Shown: piece after piece, positions 1 to 9,798 of the stretch
Layout: the number at the start of each line of letters is the position of its first letter
How positions within the stretch are numbered: position 1 is the stretch's first letter
Assembly (NCBI RefSeq): GCF_030697065.1
Contig: NZ_JAUYQU010000108.1
Location: forward strand, 1 to 64,000
Direction: 5' to 3'
Source of the DNA: Bradyrhizobium sp.
Lineage (GTDB): Bacteria > Pseudomonadota > Alphaproteobacteria > Rhizobiales > Xanthobacteraceae
Length of the DNA stretch: 64,000 nt
Made by a program: the position numbers and the translations under genes
Notes under the pieces: generated by a model
The model's database searches: none
Told to the model about the DNA's origin: nothing
Seen by the model: the letters and a program-made list of their open reading frames with translations, nothing else

Positions 1-332
1 GCCGACTTCCAGGTGCGCGGCAGCACCAGCGCGGTGCCGTAGCCCCGGGCCCGCAGCTGCTGCGCCAGGCCCCATTGCTTGGCCACCGCAAGCCGGCTGC
101 GCGGCAGGTCCCAGACGATCCCGGAGCGGACGCCCGGCATATAATCGACCAGCGGGGCGCATAGCGGGGTGACCAGCAGGTCGACCGGCCGGTTCGGCCA
201 GCGCGCTTTCAGCACCCGCACCACGGTGTGGCCGCGCACGAAATCGCCGATCCACATATACGGGACGATCAGGATCGGCCGGGTGTCCGCCGCACCCTCC
301 ACCGCGATCCCATCTATTGAATTAAGAATCAT
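1..332 (-). CDS. waaF: ADP-heptose:LPS heptosyltransferase (WaaF-like), N-terminal part only
   Basis: This is the N-terminal ~110 residues of a GT9 glycosyltransferase; the rest lies beyond the window edge. GT9 heptosyltransferases add L,D-heptose from ADP-heptose to the inner core of LPS at the inner membrane. The start of the reading frame has the typical ILIVPYMWIGD strand-loop, then RVLKARWP, a VDLLVTPL strand and a YGTALVLPRTWKSA segment, all matching the N-terminal Rossmann half of WaaF. It is divergent from hldD-hldE, which make its donor. Family is fairly sure; heptosyltransferase I versus II cannot be decided from this fragment. Confidence 0.75.
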   Translation of the reverse strand, partial: MILNSIDGIAVEGAADTRPILIVPYMWIGDFVRGHTVVRVLKARWPNRPVDLLVTPLCAPLVDYMPGVRSGIVWDLPRSRLAVAKQWGLAQQLRARGYGTALVLPRTWKS

Positions 333-370
333 ATCTTTGTGCTGGTACCCGGCCACCCCCGCTCTTGCAT

Positions 371-396
371 TGCATGGGGTTGTTTTCGCAATTTTG
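371..396. repeat. 26-bp intergenic motif, copy 1
   Basis: The stretch contains TGCATGGGGTTGTTTTCG followed by a short A/T-rich tail. The same motif, 24 of 26 bases identical, occurs at 60501-60526 in another intergenic gap. It lies between the divergent heptosyltransferase and hldD genes. No ORF explains the conservation. Its function is unknown. Confidence 0.5.
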
Positions 397-534
397 ATTT
401 CGGCTCCGTCGGTAACCGCTCCGCTTCCCGACGTAAAGCCGCGCCGGCTGTCTTCACCACGCGGCATGACCCAAGTTGCCTGCCGCGCCTGACTGGGGCA
501 AAGCTGGCATCCCAAATCAAGGGCAGGGTGCTGA

Positions 535-1515
535 ATGCTGCTGGTGACCGGAGGCGCCGGTTTTATCGGATCGAACGTCGTGGCCGCGTTGAATGACGCC
601 GGCCGTGCCGATGTCGCGGTTTGCGACGTGCTCGGCCATGAGGGCAAATGGCGCAATCTGGCCAAGCGCCAGCTTGCGGACTTCGTGCCGCCGGCGGGCC
701 TCGCGGACTGGCTGAGGGGCCGCCGGCTCGATGCCGTGATCCATCTCGGCGCCATCTCCGAGACCACGGCCACCGATGGCGATCTCGTCATCGAAACCAA
801 TTTCCGGCTGTCGATGCGGCTGCTCGACTGGTGCACGGCCAATCCGACGCCGTTCATCTACGCCTCGTCGGCGGCGACCTATGGCGATGGCGCGCAGGGT
901 TTTGCCGACGACCCGTCGTTACCGGCGCTGAAGACGCTGCGGCCGATGAATTTGTACGGCTGGAGCAAGCATCTGTTCGACATGGCGGTCGCCGAACGCG
1001 CGGCCAACGGCGAGCGGCTGCCGCCGCAATGGGCCGGCCTGAAATTCTTCAACGTGTTCGGCCCCAATGAATATCACAAGGGCACGATGATGAGCGTGCT
1101 GGCGCGGCGCTTCGACGACATCAAGGCCGGCCGCGCCGTGCAGCTGTTCAAATCCCACCGCGACGGCATCGCCGACGGCGATCAGCGGCGCGATTTCATC
1201 TATGTCGACGACGTGGTGCGGGTGATGATGTGGCTGATGGCCAGCCCCGATGTCAGCGGCATCTTCAACGTCGGAACCGGCACCGCGCGCAGTTTCAGGG
1301 ACCTGATCCTCTCGGCCTATACCGCGCTTGGCACATCCGCGAACATCCAGTATGTCGACATGCCCGAGAAAATTCGCGACAGCTACCAGTATTTCACCCA
1401 AAGCGAGGTCGATCGGCTGCAGCGCGCCGGCTACAATGGCGGCTTTACGCCGCTGGAAGACGCGGTTTCTGCCTATGTCGGTGATGTTCTGAATCGCACC
1501 GACCGTTTCCGCTGA
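535..1515 (+). CDS. hldD: ADP-L-glycero-D-manno-heptose 6-epimerase
   Basis: HldD inverts C6 of ADP-D,D-heptose to give ADP-L,D-heptose, the donor for the LPS inner core; it acts in the cytoplasm with bound NADP. The 326-residue protein is an extended SDR: glycine-rich motif GGAGFIGSN at residues 5-13 and catalytic YGWSK at about residue 141. The length is normal for the family. The ATG at 535 sits right before the first beta strand. hldE follows 24 bp downstream on the same strand, so the two very likely form an operon. The donor-using heptosyltransferase is divergent upstream. Confidence 0.93.
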   Translation: MLLVTGGAGFIGSNVVAALNDAGRADVAVCDVLGHEGKWRNLAKRQLADFVPPAGLADWLRGRRLDAVIHLGAISETTATDGDLVIETNFRLSMRLLDWCTANPTPFIYASSAATYGDGAQGFADDPSLPALKTLRPMNLYGWSKHLFDMAVAERAANGERLPPQWAGLKFFNVFGPNEYHKGTMMSVLARRFDDIKAGRAVQLFKSHRDGIADGDQRRDFIYVDDVVRVMMWLMASPDVSGIFNVGTGTARSFRDLILSAYTALGTSANIQYVDMPEKIRDSYQYFTQSEVDRLQRAGYNGGFTPLEDAVSAYVGDVLNRTDRFR

Positions 1516-1539
1516 CGGCGCAACAGATGACGAGAAAAA

Positions 1540-3012
1540 ATGTTCGATTTTGAAGCCCTGTCGGGAGCGATTGCCGGCCAGACGGTGCTCTGTGTCGGCG
1601 ACCTCATGCTCGACGAATTCGTCTATGGCGAGGTCTCGCGGATCTCGCCGGAAGCGCCGGCGCCGGTCATCGCGGTGCGGCGGAGCGAGACCAATATCGG
1701 CGGCGCCGGCAACGTCGCGCGCAACATCGGCTCGCTCGGCGCGCGCTGCATTTTTGTCGGTTTGATCGGCGAGGACGGCGCCGGCGCGGCGCTGAAATCG
1801 GCGCTTTCCCAGGAAAACAGAATCGAGAGCGTGCTGGTTTCCGACCCGTCGCGGCCGACGACGCGAAAGGTGCGTTTCGTCTCCGAACATTTCTCCACTC
1901 ACATGCTGCGTGCGGACTGGGAATTGGCGCAGCCGGCGTCCGCCGCGGTCGAGCAGAAGCTGATCGACGCGATCCTGCCGCAAATCTCCCGCGCGGACAT
2001 CGTGCTGTTGTCCGACTATGCGAAGGGCGTGCTCACCGCGCGCGTGATCCGCAACGTCATCGACGCCGCGAAGAAGCTCGGCAAGCGCGTGATCGTCGAT
2101 CCCAAGAGCGCCAATTTCGCGATCTATCGCGGCGCCACGCTGCTGACGCCCAACCGCAAGGAATTCGCGGAGGCGACCCGCAGCCGCGCCGACACCGAAA
2201 AGAGCATTGCCGACGCCGCACAGGACGCGATGCAATTGGCGGACTGCGAAGCCATCCTGGTGACGCAGAGCGAGAACGGCATGACGCTGGTGCCGCGCCA
2301 CGGCGAGGCGATCCATGTCCCGGCGCATCCGGTGAAGGTACGCGACGTCTCCGGCGCCGGCGACACCGTCGCCGCGGTGCTGGCGGTCACGCTTTCCGCC
2401 GGAGCCGATTGGGAAACCGCGTTGCGGATGGCGAATGCCGCCGCAGCCGTTGCCGTCGGCAAGAAGGGCACCGCCAGCGTGACGTCAGCCGAGCTGCGGC
2501 GGAAAATCCTGCCGCATGCCTTTCTCGCGGCGGAAGAAAAGATCGTGGCTTCAGGCACCGGCCTCGAGGCGCAGCTTGCGGATTGGCGCCGGCAGGGGTT
2601 GCGGGTCGGTTTCACCAACGGCTGTTTCGACATCCTGCACCCCGGCCACGTCAAGGTGTTGACCGCGGCGCGCGGCGCCTGCGACCGGCTGATCGTCGGT
2701 CTCAACAGCGACGCCTCGGTGAAACGGCTGAAGGGCGAAGCGCGCCCGGTCCAGGACGAACGCGCGCGCGCGGAAGTGCTGGCGGCGCTGGAGGCAGTCG
2801 ATCTCGTGGTGGTCTTCGAGGAGGACACGCCGATCATGCTGATCGCCGCGATCAAGCCGAGCGTGCTGGTGAAGGGCGGGGATTACACCCGCGACCAGGT
2901 GGTGGGCCACGAGATCGTCGAAGCCCATGGCGGCGAAGTTCTGCTGATTGACGTGTTGCCAGGCTTCTCCACGACCTCGCTGGTCAATCGCGCCCGTGGG
3001 GACAAGGCGTGA
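1540..3012 (+). CDS. hldE: Bifunctional heptose 7-phosphate kinase / heptose 1-phosphate adenylyltransferase
   Basis: HldE carries out two steps of ADP-heptose synthesis: phosphorylation of D,D-heptose 7-phosphate at O1, and later adenylylation of the 1-phosphate. The 490-residue protein has a ribokinase-fold domain (about residues 10-320) with the DVSGAGD signature near 268-274, then a cytidylyltransferase-like domain starting with [14 protein letters not shown] (HxGH near 367-370). The full fusion is intact. It is the second gene after hldD. gmhA and gmhB, needed between the two HldE steps, are not in this window. Confidence 0.93.
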   Translation: MFDFEALSGAIAGQTVLCVGDLMLDEFVYGEVSRISPEAPAPVIAVRRSETNIGGAGNVARNIGSLGARCIFVGLIGEDGAGAALKSALSQENRIESVLVSDPSRPTTRKVRFVSEHFSTHMLRADWELAQPASAAVEQKLIDAILPQISRADIVLLSDYAKGVLTARVIRNVIDAAKKLGKRVIVDPKSANFAIYRGATLLTPNRKEFAEATRSRADTEKSIADAAQDAMQLADCEAILVTQSENGMTLVPRHGEAIHVPAHPVKVRDVSGAGDTVAAVLAVTLSAGADWETALRMANAAAAVAVGKKGTASVTSAELRRKILPHAFLAAEEKIVASGTGLEAQLADWRRQGLRVGFTNGCFDILHPGHVKVLTAARGACDRLIVGLNSDASVKRLKGEARPVQDERARAEVLAALEAVDLVVVFEEDTPIMLIAAIKPSVLVKGGDYTRDQVVGHEIVEAHGGEVLLIDVLPGFSTTSLVNRARGDKA

Positions 3013-3116
3013 GCGCTGCCGCAGGTTCCGCCTGCGCCGGCTGGCATGCACGCGCGGGATGAGCTATCAGCGGGTTTGCTGCGGCACCCGAATTTTCCTC
3101 GTTACCGGTCGGCGAA

Positions 3117-5060
3117 ATGATGCGGCTCTCGAATCTGACCCTGCGCAACGTGCTGATCGCCACGCACGACGCGCTCGCGACGGCGCTCGCGCTGCTGGTG
3201 AGCTTCTATCTTCGGTTCGAGGGCGACGCGTTTTTCGATCGCCTGCCGCTGTTGCTGCGCATTCTGCCCTGGTTCGTCGCCTTCAGTGTCGTGGTTGCCT
3301 ACACGTTCAACCTCACCACCACGAAATGGCGGTTCATTTCGCTGCCGGACGCGCTGAATATCATGCGCGTTGCGGCCGTGCTGACGCTGGGACTGGTGGT
3401 GCTGGACTACGTGATCGTTGCGCCCGGCAGCGGCACCACCTTCTTCCTCGGCAGGATCAACATCGTTCTCTACTTCTTTCTTGAAGTCTTCTTCCTGAGC
3501 GCGCTGCGATTCGCCTATCGCTATTTCCGCTATACCCGCGTGCGCCATCACGCCAGGTCGGAAGACGCCTCGGCGACCCTGCTGGTCGGCCGCGCCGCGG
3601 ATGCCGAAATTCTGCTGCGCGGCATCGAAAGCGGCGCCGTGAAGCGGATCTGGCCGGTCGGGCTGCTGTCGCCGTCGCCTGCCGACCGCGGCCAGACCAT
3701 TCGGGATATTCCGGTGCTGGGCGGGATCGACGATCTCGAGGACGTGATCGGCGATTTCGCGCGGCGCAACAAGCCAATCATGCGTGTGGTGATGACACCG
3801 TCGGCATTCGAACCCGAGTCGCATCCCGAGGCCGTGCTGATGCGGGCCCGTCGCCACGGGCTGATCGTCAGCCGGCTTCCGTCGCTGGAGAGCGGAGACG
3901 TTCCGCGGCTGACCAATGTGGCCGTCGAGGATTTGCTGCTGCGTCCCAGCGAAAAGATCGACTATGCGCGTCTCGAGGGCCTGGTGAGGGACAAGGCGGT
4001 GATCGTCACGGGCGGCGGCGGTTCCATCGGTTCGGAAATTTGCGACCGTGTCGTGACTTTCGGCGCCGGACGGCTGCTGGTGATCGAGAACTCCGAACCG
4101 GCGCTCTACGCCGTGACGGAAACGCTGGCCGCGCATGGCGGCAGTGCCGTGATCGAGGGCCGGATCGCGGACATCCGCGATCGCGAGCGCATGCATCGGC
4201 TGATGATCGAGTTCAAGCCGGACATCGTGTTCCACGCCGCCGCGCTCAAGCACGTGCCGATCCTGGAGCGCGACTGGAGCGAGGGCGTCAAGACCAACAT
4301 CTTCGGATCGGTCAACGTCGCCGACGCAGCACTGGCTGCGGGCGCCACCGCGATGGTGATGATCTCGACCGACAAGGCGATCGAGCCGGTCTCGATGCTG
4401 GGGCTGACCAAGCGATTCGCCGAGATGTATTGCCAGGCGCTCGATCACGATCTGGCGGCGGAGCAGGGCGGCAGGCCGCGGATGCGGTTGATTTCCGTAC
4501 GCTTCGGCAACGTGCTGGCGTCGAACGGGTCGGTGGTGCCGAAGTTCAAGGCGCAGATCGAGGCCGGCGGGCCGGTCACGGTCACGCATCCCGACATGGT
4601 CAGGTACTTCATGACCATCCGGGAAGCCTGCGACCTGGTGCTGACCGCGGCCACCCACGCGCTGTCGCCGGCGCCGGCGGATGTTTCGGTCTACGTGCTG
4701 AACATGGGCCAGCCGGTCAGGATCGTCGACCTCGCCGAGCGCATGATCCGGTTGTCCGGCCTGCAGCCGGGCCACGACATCGATATTGTGTTCAGCGGCG
4801 TGCGGCCGGGGGAGCGGCTGAACGAAATCCTGTTCGCCGCCGAGGAGCCCGCGGTCGCGATCGGCGTCGCCGGAATCATGGCGGCCAAGCCCAACGAGCC
4901 ACCGATGGCTGCCTTGCGCAAATGGCTCGCGGCGCTGGACGAGGCCATCGTCCGGGATGACCGAACGACCATCAGGGCGGTGTTGAAGGATGCGGTACCG
5001 GAGTTCGGCTCGCCCGCGGCAGAGGAATCCGCGGCCGCCGGCACCTTGCTACGATCCTGA
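3117..5060 (+). CDS. Membrane-bound nucleotide-sugar 4,6-dehydratase (WbpM/CapD/FlaA1 family)
   Basis: Large SDR-type enzymes of this family dehydrate UDP-GlcNAc-like sugars for O-antigen or capsule synthesis. The 647-residue protein has about four N-terminal membrane helices (residues ~13-110), a CoA-binding-like linker, then a Rossmann domain with GGGGSIGSE near residue 298. In place of the usual YxxxK it has STDKAIEPVSMLGLTK, with Met where SDRs have Tyr, as is known for WbpM-type dehydratases. ATG codons at 3117 and 3120 are both possible. Its last 12 bp overlap tail-to-tail with the opposite glycosyltransferase gene. The exact substrate is unknown. Confidence 0.85.
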   Translation: MMRLSNLTLRNVLIATHDALATALALLVSFYLRFEGDAFFDRLPLLLRILPWFVAFSVVVAYTFNLTTTKWRFISLPDALNIMRVAAVLTLGLVVLDYVIVAPGSGTTFFLGRINIVLYFFLEVFFLSALRFAYRYFRYTRVRHHARSEDASATLLVGRAADAEILLRGIESGAVKRIWPVGLLSPSPADRGQTIRDIPVLGGIDDLEDVIGDFARRNKPIMRVVMTPSAFEPESHPEAVLMRARRHGLIVSRLPSLESGDVPRLTNVAVEDLLLRPSEKIDYARLEGLVRDKAVIVTGGGGSIGSEICDRVVTFGAGRLLVIENSEPALYAVTETLAAHGGSAVIEGRIADIRDRERMHRLMIEFKPDIVFHAAALKHVPILERDWSEGVKTNIFGSVNVADAALAAGATAMVMISTDKAIEPVSMLGLTKRFAEMYCQALDHDLAAEQGGRPRMRLISVRFGNVLASNGSVVPKFKAQIEAGGPVTVTHPDMVRYFMTIREACDLVLTAATHALSPAPADVSVYVLNMGQPVRIVDLAERMIRLSGLQPGHDIDIVFSGVRPGERLNEILFAAEEPAVAIGVAGIMAAKPNEPPMAALRKWLAALDEAIVRDDRTTIRAVLKDAVPEFGSPAAEESAAAGTLLRS

Positions 5061-5801
5061 TCGGCGGATCTGGAAAATCCGCCTGACGAAACGCAGGAAA
5101 AATGCGGGGTCGATGATCGGCGCGTTGAGGTGTTGGCGCCGTGATCGCAAGCATTCCAGGTTTGCGCGCAGGGTGATGCGCCAGCCCTGGGTGCTGATGC
5201 CGCCGATCTGGAAGTCCACGAGAACCCGCGGGATGTAGCGCGCCCTGAAATCGTTCAGCGCCATTGCCCGCAGCATGTAGTCGTAATCGGCGGTCGTGAC
5301 ATAGCTCAGATCATAGTCGCCGACCTTCAGCGCCACTTCCTTGCGCATGTAGAAGGTCGGGTGCGGAGGCACCCAGCCGAGCTGAAACGAATGGCGATTG
5401 AATGTTCCGCCGCGCCATGAACGCACCACGCGCTTGGTGCGATGATCCGTCACCATATGCAGGTCGCCATAGGCGATGTCGGCATCCTGCAAGGCCGCGG
5501 CGATGTCGCTGAGGACGCGCGAATCGTGAAACGTGTCGTCGGAATTCAGGAACCCGATAGCGTCGCCCTCGAACAGGTGAAAGCCCTTGTTCATCGCATC
5601 GTAGACGCCCTGGTCCTTCTGCGAGAACACGCGTATCGCGTCGGACCCGAACGACTCGACGATCTTCAGCGTCGCATCGCTGGATGCGCCGTCGATCACC
5701 AGCATTTCCTTTTCGGGATGGTCCTGCTCGAGAAAGGACTGGATCGTGAAGCCGATCGTTGCCTGTGAATTGTAACTCGCTGTGACGACGCTGATCTTCA
5801 T
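5049..5801 (-). CDS. Glycosyltransferase family 2
   Basis: This 250-residue protein begins MKISVVTASYNS, the nucleotide-binding strand of GT-A family 2 enzymes, and has ENSDD-like acidic residues in GFLNSDDTF (donor-metal site) and a GWVPPHPTFYMRK acceptor loop. It resembles the WcaA/WbbD-type family 2 transferases with a short C-terminus and no membrane domain. The start at 5801 was chosen because upstream in-frame sequence has no family similarity. It probably transfers one sugar during LPS or exopolysaccharide assembly; donor and acceptor cannot be read from sequence. It lies downstream of the flippase-like gene on the same strand. Confidence 0.85.
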   Translation of the reverse strand: MKISVVTASYNSQATIGFTIQSFLEQDHPEKEMLVIDGASSDATLKIVESFGSDAIRVFSQKDQGVYDAMNKGFHLFEGDAIGFLNSDDTFHDSRVLSDIAAALQDADIAYGDLHMVTDHRTKRVVRSWRGGTFNRHSFQLGWVPPHPTFYMRKEVALKVGDYDLSYVTTADYDYMLRAMALNDFRARYIPRVLVDFQIGGISTQGWRITLRANLECLRSRRQHLNAPIIDPAFFLRFVRRIFQIRRSGS

Positions 5802-5938
5802 TGCTGTCTCGTGCGGCGTCAGGTTACCGAGGCCGAATGGCGCTGTCAAAAACCGCCGGTCCTGCCGACTGCCCGCATCGTTGCTGCTCAGCTTCGTCAA
5901 GTTGCAGGACGACGGCGGGCCTCGCCCGACGCGTGCAT

Positions 5939-6898
5939 TCAGTCGCGAACCTCGATCGGCGCGGCGCCCTTGGCCGCCTTTTCGGCGCTGAATATCCACA
6001 CCAGCCCGCCGAAGGCGCCGACGATGAACGACACGGCGCCAAGCAGCAGCGAGATATTGACGCCTTCACTGCTCATCAGCCCGGCATAGCCGAATGCCAG
6101 GCCCATGGTGGCCTCGCGGACACCCCAGCCGGCGATCGAGATCGGCAGCATGGTGATGAGCATGACCGGCGGGACCAGCTGAAAGATCTGGCCGAACACC
6201 ACGGGCGCTGCGATCGATTGCACGACGCACCATGCGATGACGACGGCGAGCAGGTGAACCAGAAACGACAGCGCCGCGATTTTCGGACCGCGGTCCCGGC
6301 TGAAGATGACGCGGTTGGCGATCACCGAACAGGCATGCAGGTGGTTGGTGCCCCACCAGCGCTTCAGCCACGGCCATGGCAACCTGCCCAGGATCAGGAA
6401 TCCCAGGCCGCCCGCAAGAGCGGCGAAATCGATCGCGAGCAGCGCGGTGCGGCCCTGCGGATCGGTGATCAGATTGTAACTCCAGGGCAACGTCGCCACG
6501 ATGACGACCGCAAGCGCGATCAGGCCGATCGCGCGATCGACGAAGATGGAGTAGGTCGCCGCCCGCCAGCCGGCGCCGGCGCGTGCGACCAGCCACAACC
6601 GCACCGCGTCGCCGCCGATCGAGGAGGGCAGCGTCTGATTGAAGAATGTCCCGATTACATTGTAGCGCGTCGCCTGCGCGGTTCCGAGCGGCGCGCCGCA
6701 TTCGGCGCTGACCTCGCGCCACCGCAGCACGCCGACGAAGATCTGCAGGAACATGACGGCGATCGCAAGCCCGATCCAGCCCAGGCTCGCGACGTTGAAG
6801 CGCGAGGCGAGCTCGTAGAAATCGACCTTGCGGAGCGCGAGATAAAGCAGCCCCGCGGAAATCAGTATCTTTAACGCTGAAAGCAGAATCCGGCGCAT
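5939..6898 (-). CDS. Flippase-like integral membrane protein (UPF0104 / LPG-synthase TM family)
   Basis: A 319-residue protein with about eight hydrophobic segments, starting MRRILLSALKILISAGLL. The segments GTFFNQTLPSSIGGDAVR and PISIAGWGVREATMG are the conserved loops of the lysylphosphatidylglycerol-synthase membrane domain family. Stand-alone members lack the soluble aminoacyl-transfer domain, as here, and are often linked to glycosyltransferases as presumed lipid-linked-sugar flippases. The GT2 gene follows 137 bp downstream on the same strand. Role in polysaccharide export is inferred only from context. A second family member sits at 51855-52922. Confidence 0.75.
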   Translation of the reverse strand: MRRILLSALKILISAGLLYLALRKVDFYELASRFNVASLGWIGLAIAVMFLQIFVGVLRWREVSAECGAPLGTAQATRYNVIGTFFNQTLPSSIGGDAVRLWLVARAGAGWRAATYSIFVDRAIGLIALAVVIVATLPWSYNLITDPQGRTALLAIDFAALAGGLGFLILGRLPWPWLKRWWGTNHLHACSVIANRVIFSRDRGPKIAALSFLVHLLAVVIAWCVVQSIAAPVVFGQIFQLVPPVMLITMLPISIAGWGVREATMGLAFGYAGLMSSEGVNISLLLGAVSFIVGAFGGLVWIFSAEKAAKGAAPIEVRD

Positions 6899-7089
6899 GC
6901 GGTGCGCGCTCTTCGGTTCGAGAAAGGGTTAATATTGCGCGATCCGGCAACCGCGCATTGAATTTCGTCCGTCTTGGTATGGTTTTGAGGCCGATCTGGC
7001 AATAGCCGGGCAACTGGGTATTGCGGCACCCTCGACACGACGGGTAAAGAGGCCGTGAAGCCGTCGACATCAGGAAGTTCGAGGAGCCA

Positions 7090-8502
7090 ATGGCAGGGCG
7101 AATAATCCCGTTGATCATGTGTGGCGGCGCCGGGACCCGGCTCTGGCCCGCCTCGCGCGAGGTGCGTCCGAAGCAGTTCCTGCCGCTGTTCGGCACGCGT
7201 TCGACGTTTCAGGATACGTTGCTGAGGGTGTCGGAGGCCGCCTTGTTCGAGCGTCCGATCATCATCACCAATACGGCCTATCGCTTCATGGTGCTGGAGC
7301 AACTGGCGGAGCTCGGCATTGAGGCGGATATCCTCTTGGAGCCGATGCGACGCGATTCCGGGCCGGCGATTGCGGCAGGTGCCGCCTTCGCGCAAATCCG
7401 CGATGCCGATGCGGTGGTCCTGGCGCTCGCCGCGGACCATGTGGTGGGCGATACCCCGGCTTTCGTCGCCGCCTGCCGCAAGGGGCTGGTCGCGGCCGAG
7501 GCCGGCAGCATCGTGACTTTCGGCGTGAAGCCCGAACGTGCGGCGACCGAGTACGGCTATATCAGCCCGGGTGACCCGATATCGGGCGAAGTCCGCAGCG
7601 TTGCCAAATTTGTCGAGAAGCCGGATCCGGCAACCGCCGCTGGCTATATCAAGCTGGGCTATCTCTGGAACAGCGGCAACTTCATGTTTCGGGCCGCGAT
7701 GCTGCTCGATGAATACCGTAAGGTGGATGCCGACAGCGTGCAGGCCGTCACGGCGGCGGTGACCGGCGCCGGACGCGATCTCGGATTCGTGACGCTCGAT
7801 CCGGAGTCGTTCGGAAAGGCCAGGGCGATCTCGATCGATTACGCGGTGATGGAAAAGACCGCGCGCGCCGCGGTGGTTCAGGTCTCCTGCGGCTGGTCCG
7901 ACGTCGGCTCCTGGCACGCCGTGTGGGAGCTGTCGGACAAGGATGCCGAGGGCAACGCCGCGCAGGGCGCCGCGGTGTTCGAGGATTCCCGCAACTGCAA
8001 CGTTTCGACCGACAGGGCGCTGGTGGCGCTGGAAGGCGTCGACGATCTCGTGGTGGTGGCAACACAGGACGCCATTCTGGTGTCGCGCCAGAAGGATGCC
8101 AACGGGCTGAAGCGGCTGGTCGCGAAACTGAAGACCTTTGCGCCCCAGGTAACCGAAGAACACATCAAGGTGCACCGGCCCTGGGGATCCTATCAATCCG
8201 TCGACAATGGCGATCGCCATCAGGTCAAGCGCATCATCGTGAAGCCGGGCGGTCGCCTCTCATTGCAGAAGCATCACCATCGCTCCGAGCACTGGATCGT
8301 GGTGCGGGGTGCGGCGCGCGTGACGGTCAACGAACTGGTCAAGACCGTGCACGAGAATGAATCGATCTACATTCCGATCGGCGCCACGCACCGGCTGGAA
8401 AATCCGGGCAAGATCTCGCTGGAATTGATCGAGGTCCAGACCGGAAGCTATCTCGGGGAGGACGATATCATCCGCATCGAGGACGACTACCGGCGGGTTT
8501 GA
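7090..8502 (+). CDS. manC: Mannose-1-phosphate guanylyltransferase / mannose-6-phosphate isomerase
   Basis: The type II enzyme makes GDP-mannose from mannose 1-phosphate and GTP; the C-terminal cupin can isomerise fructose 6-phosphate and mannose 6-phosphate. At 470 residues it has the family's full length. The guanylyltransferase signature CGGAGTRLWPASR is at residues 10-23, FVEKPD near 173-178, and the cupin metal-binding stretch QKHHHRSEHWIVV near residue 395. A GAGGAG ribosome site precedes the ATG. GDP-mannose feeds O-antigen or rhamnan/fucose synthesis; genes for the later steps are not next door. Confidence 0.92.
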   Translation: MAGRIIPLIMCGGAGTRLWPASREVRPKQFLPLFGTRSTFQDTLLRVSEAALFERPIIITNTAYRFMVLEQLAELGIEADILLEPMRRDSGPAIAAGAAFAQIRDADAVVLALAADHVVGDTPAFVAACRKGLVAAEAGSIVTFGVKPERAATEYGYISPGDPISGEVRSVAKFVEKPDPATAAGYIKLGYLWNSGNFMFRAAMLLDEYRKVDADSVQAVTAAVTGAGRDLGFVTLDPESFGKARAISIDYAVMEKTARAAVVQVSCGWSDVGSWHAVWELSDKDAEGNAAQGAAVFEDSRNCNVSTDRALVALEGVDDLVVVATQDAILVSRQKDANGLKRLVAKLKTFAPQVTEEHIKVHRPWGSYQSVDNGDRHQVKRIIVKPGGRLSLQKHHHRSEHWIVVRGAARVTVNELVKTVHENESIYIPIGATHRLENPGKISLELIEVQTGSYLGEDDIIRIEDDYRRV

Positions 8503-8648
8503 CACCCGTGCCAGTTTGGCGGAACGGTTGGTGGCGAAGGATGTCCCGAACAAGCCTGACGGACGATCGGTGGTGAGGAGGCCAGCTATCCGCTTTGGAG
8601 GACAACCGATGGGTGAGCCGCGGCGGCAGGCGTCGGGAGATTGATGGA

Positions 8649-9659
8649 ATGAAAGTTCTGGTCACCGGTGTCGCAGGTTTCATCGGCTCGCAAACCGCGA
8701 CGACCTTGATTGCCCGCGGCGATGACGTCATCGGGCTCGACAACCTCAATGACTATTACGACGTGAACCTCAAACTGGCCCGCCTGGCGCGGCTGCAGGG
8801 ACAGAACCGTTTTCAGTTCGTGAAAGCCGACCTTGCCGACCGCGGGGAAATCGAGCGGGTGTTTGCAGAGCACAGGCCGGATCGCGTCGTCAACCTCGCC
8901 GCGCAGGCAGGGGTCCGCTACGCGTTCGAGAATCCCCATTCCTACGTCGATTCCAACCTTGTCGGCTTTCTGCATATCCTGGAAGGGTGCCGCCATCACG
9001 ATATCAAGCATCTGGTCTATGGTTCTTCGAGCTCGGTTTACGGCGCCAATACCAGTATGCCGTTCAGCGTCCACGATAACGTCGATCATCCCCTGAACCT
9101 GTATGCCGCCAGCAAGAAGGCCAATGAGCTGATGGCGCATTCCTACTCCCATCTCTATGGCCTGCCGGTAACCGGCCTGCGCTTCTTCACCGTTTACGGC
9201 CCATGGGGCCGTCCGGACATGTCGCTCTTCCTGTTCACCAGGAAGATCATCGCCGGCGAGCCGATCGATGTGTTCAATTTCGGCAAGCATGCCCGCGATT
9301 TCACCTACATCGACGATATTGTCGAAGGGGTTGTAAGGACGCTGGACAAGGTCGCGACACCCAATCCGGACTGGAATGGCGCAAAGCCGGATCCGGGCAC
9401 GTCGGCGGCGCCCTACCGTCTGTACAATATCGGAAACAACCAGCCGATCGAACTGATGTATTTCATCGAATGCATCGAGAAGGCCGTGGGCAGGAAGGCG
9501 GTGAAGAAAATGCTGCCGCTTCAGCCCGGCGATGTGCCGCGCACCTACGCCGATGTCGAGGCGCTGGTGTCCGATATCGGCTTTCAACCAAAAACGGCAA
9601 TCGAAGACGGCGTTCAGCGCTTTGTCGATTGGTACAGGGATTATTATCGCGTCGCCTGA
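8649..9659 (+). CDS. NAD-dependent epimerase, UDP-glucuronate 4-epimerase type
   Basis: An extended SDR of 336 residues, with GVAGFIGS at the N-terminus, SSSSVYGAN, and the catalytic YAASKKANE. The sequence [15 protein letters not shown] and the GRPDMSLF(L)FT segment are typical of UDP-glucuronate 4-epimerases (LpsL, Cap1J, WbnF group), which supply UDP-galacturonate for LPS core or capsule in rhizobia. The ATG at 8649 was chosen because residues upstream in frame do not fit the SDR start. It follows manC by 146 bp. Substrate is inferred from family pattern, not proven. Confidence 0.85.
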   Translation: MKVLVTGVAGFIGSQTATTLIARGDDVIGLDNLNDYYDVNLKLARLARLQGQNRFQFVKADLADRGEIERVFAEHRPDRVVNLAAQAGVRYAFENPHSYVDSNLVGFLHILEGCRHHDIKHLVYGSSSSVYGANTSMPFSVHDNVDHPLNLYAASKKANELMAHSYSHLYGLPVTGLRFFTVYGPWGRPDMSLFLFTRKIIAGEPIDVFNFGKHARDFTYIDDIVEGVVRTLDKVATPNPDWNGAKPDPGTSAAPYRLYNIGNNQPIELMYFIECIEKAVGRKAVKKMLPLQPGDVPRTYADVEALVSDIGFQPKTAIEDGVQRFVDWYRDYYRVA

Positions 9660-9798
9660 ACGACCTGTGGGATTCCCAGCCGGCGCTGGCGGCATGGCGG
9701 GTAGATGACGTCGGCGGGGACCGGGGGAAATGGGCCGCTCCGCTTGCGCTCAAGATGCCAATGCGGTTTGTCGTCCACAATTTCGGGTTGAAACAGTT

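Noticed and set aside
919-2328. 469-codon minus-strand frame opposite hldD and hldE
   Set aside because: Shadow ORF; no motif, and both plus-strand genes are certain.
3102-4775. 557-codon minus-strand frame opposite the sugar dehydratase
   Set aside because: His/Arg/Gln-rich low-complexity product typical of antisense shadows; the plus-strand gene has clear motifs.
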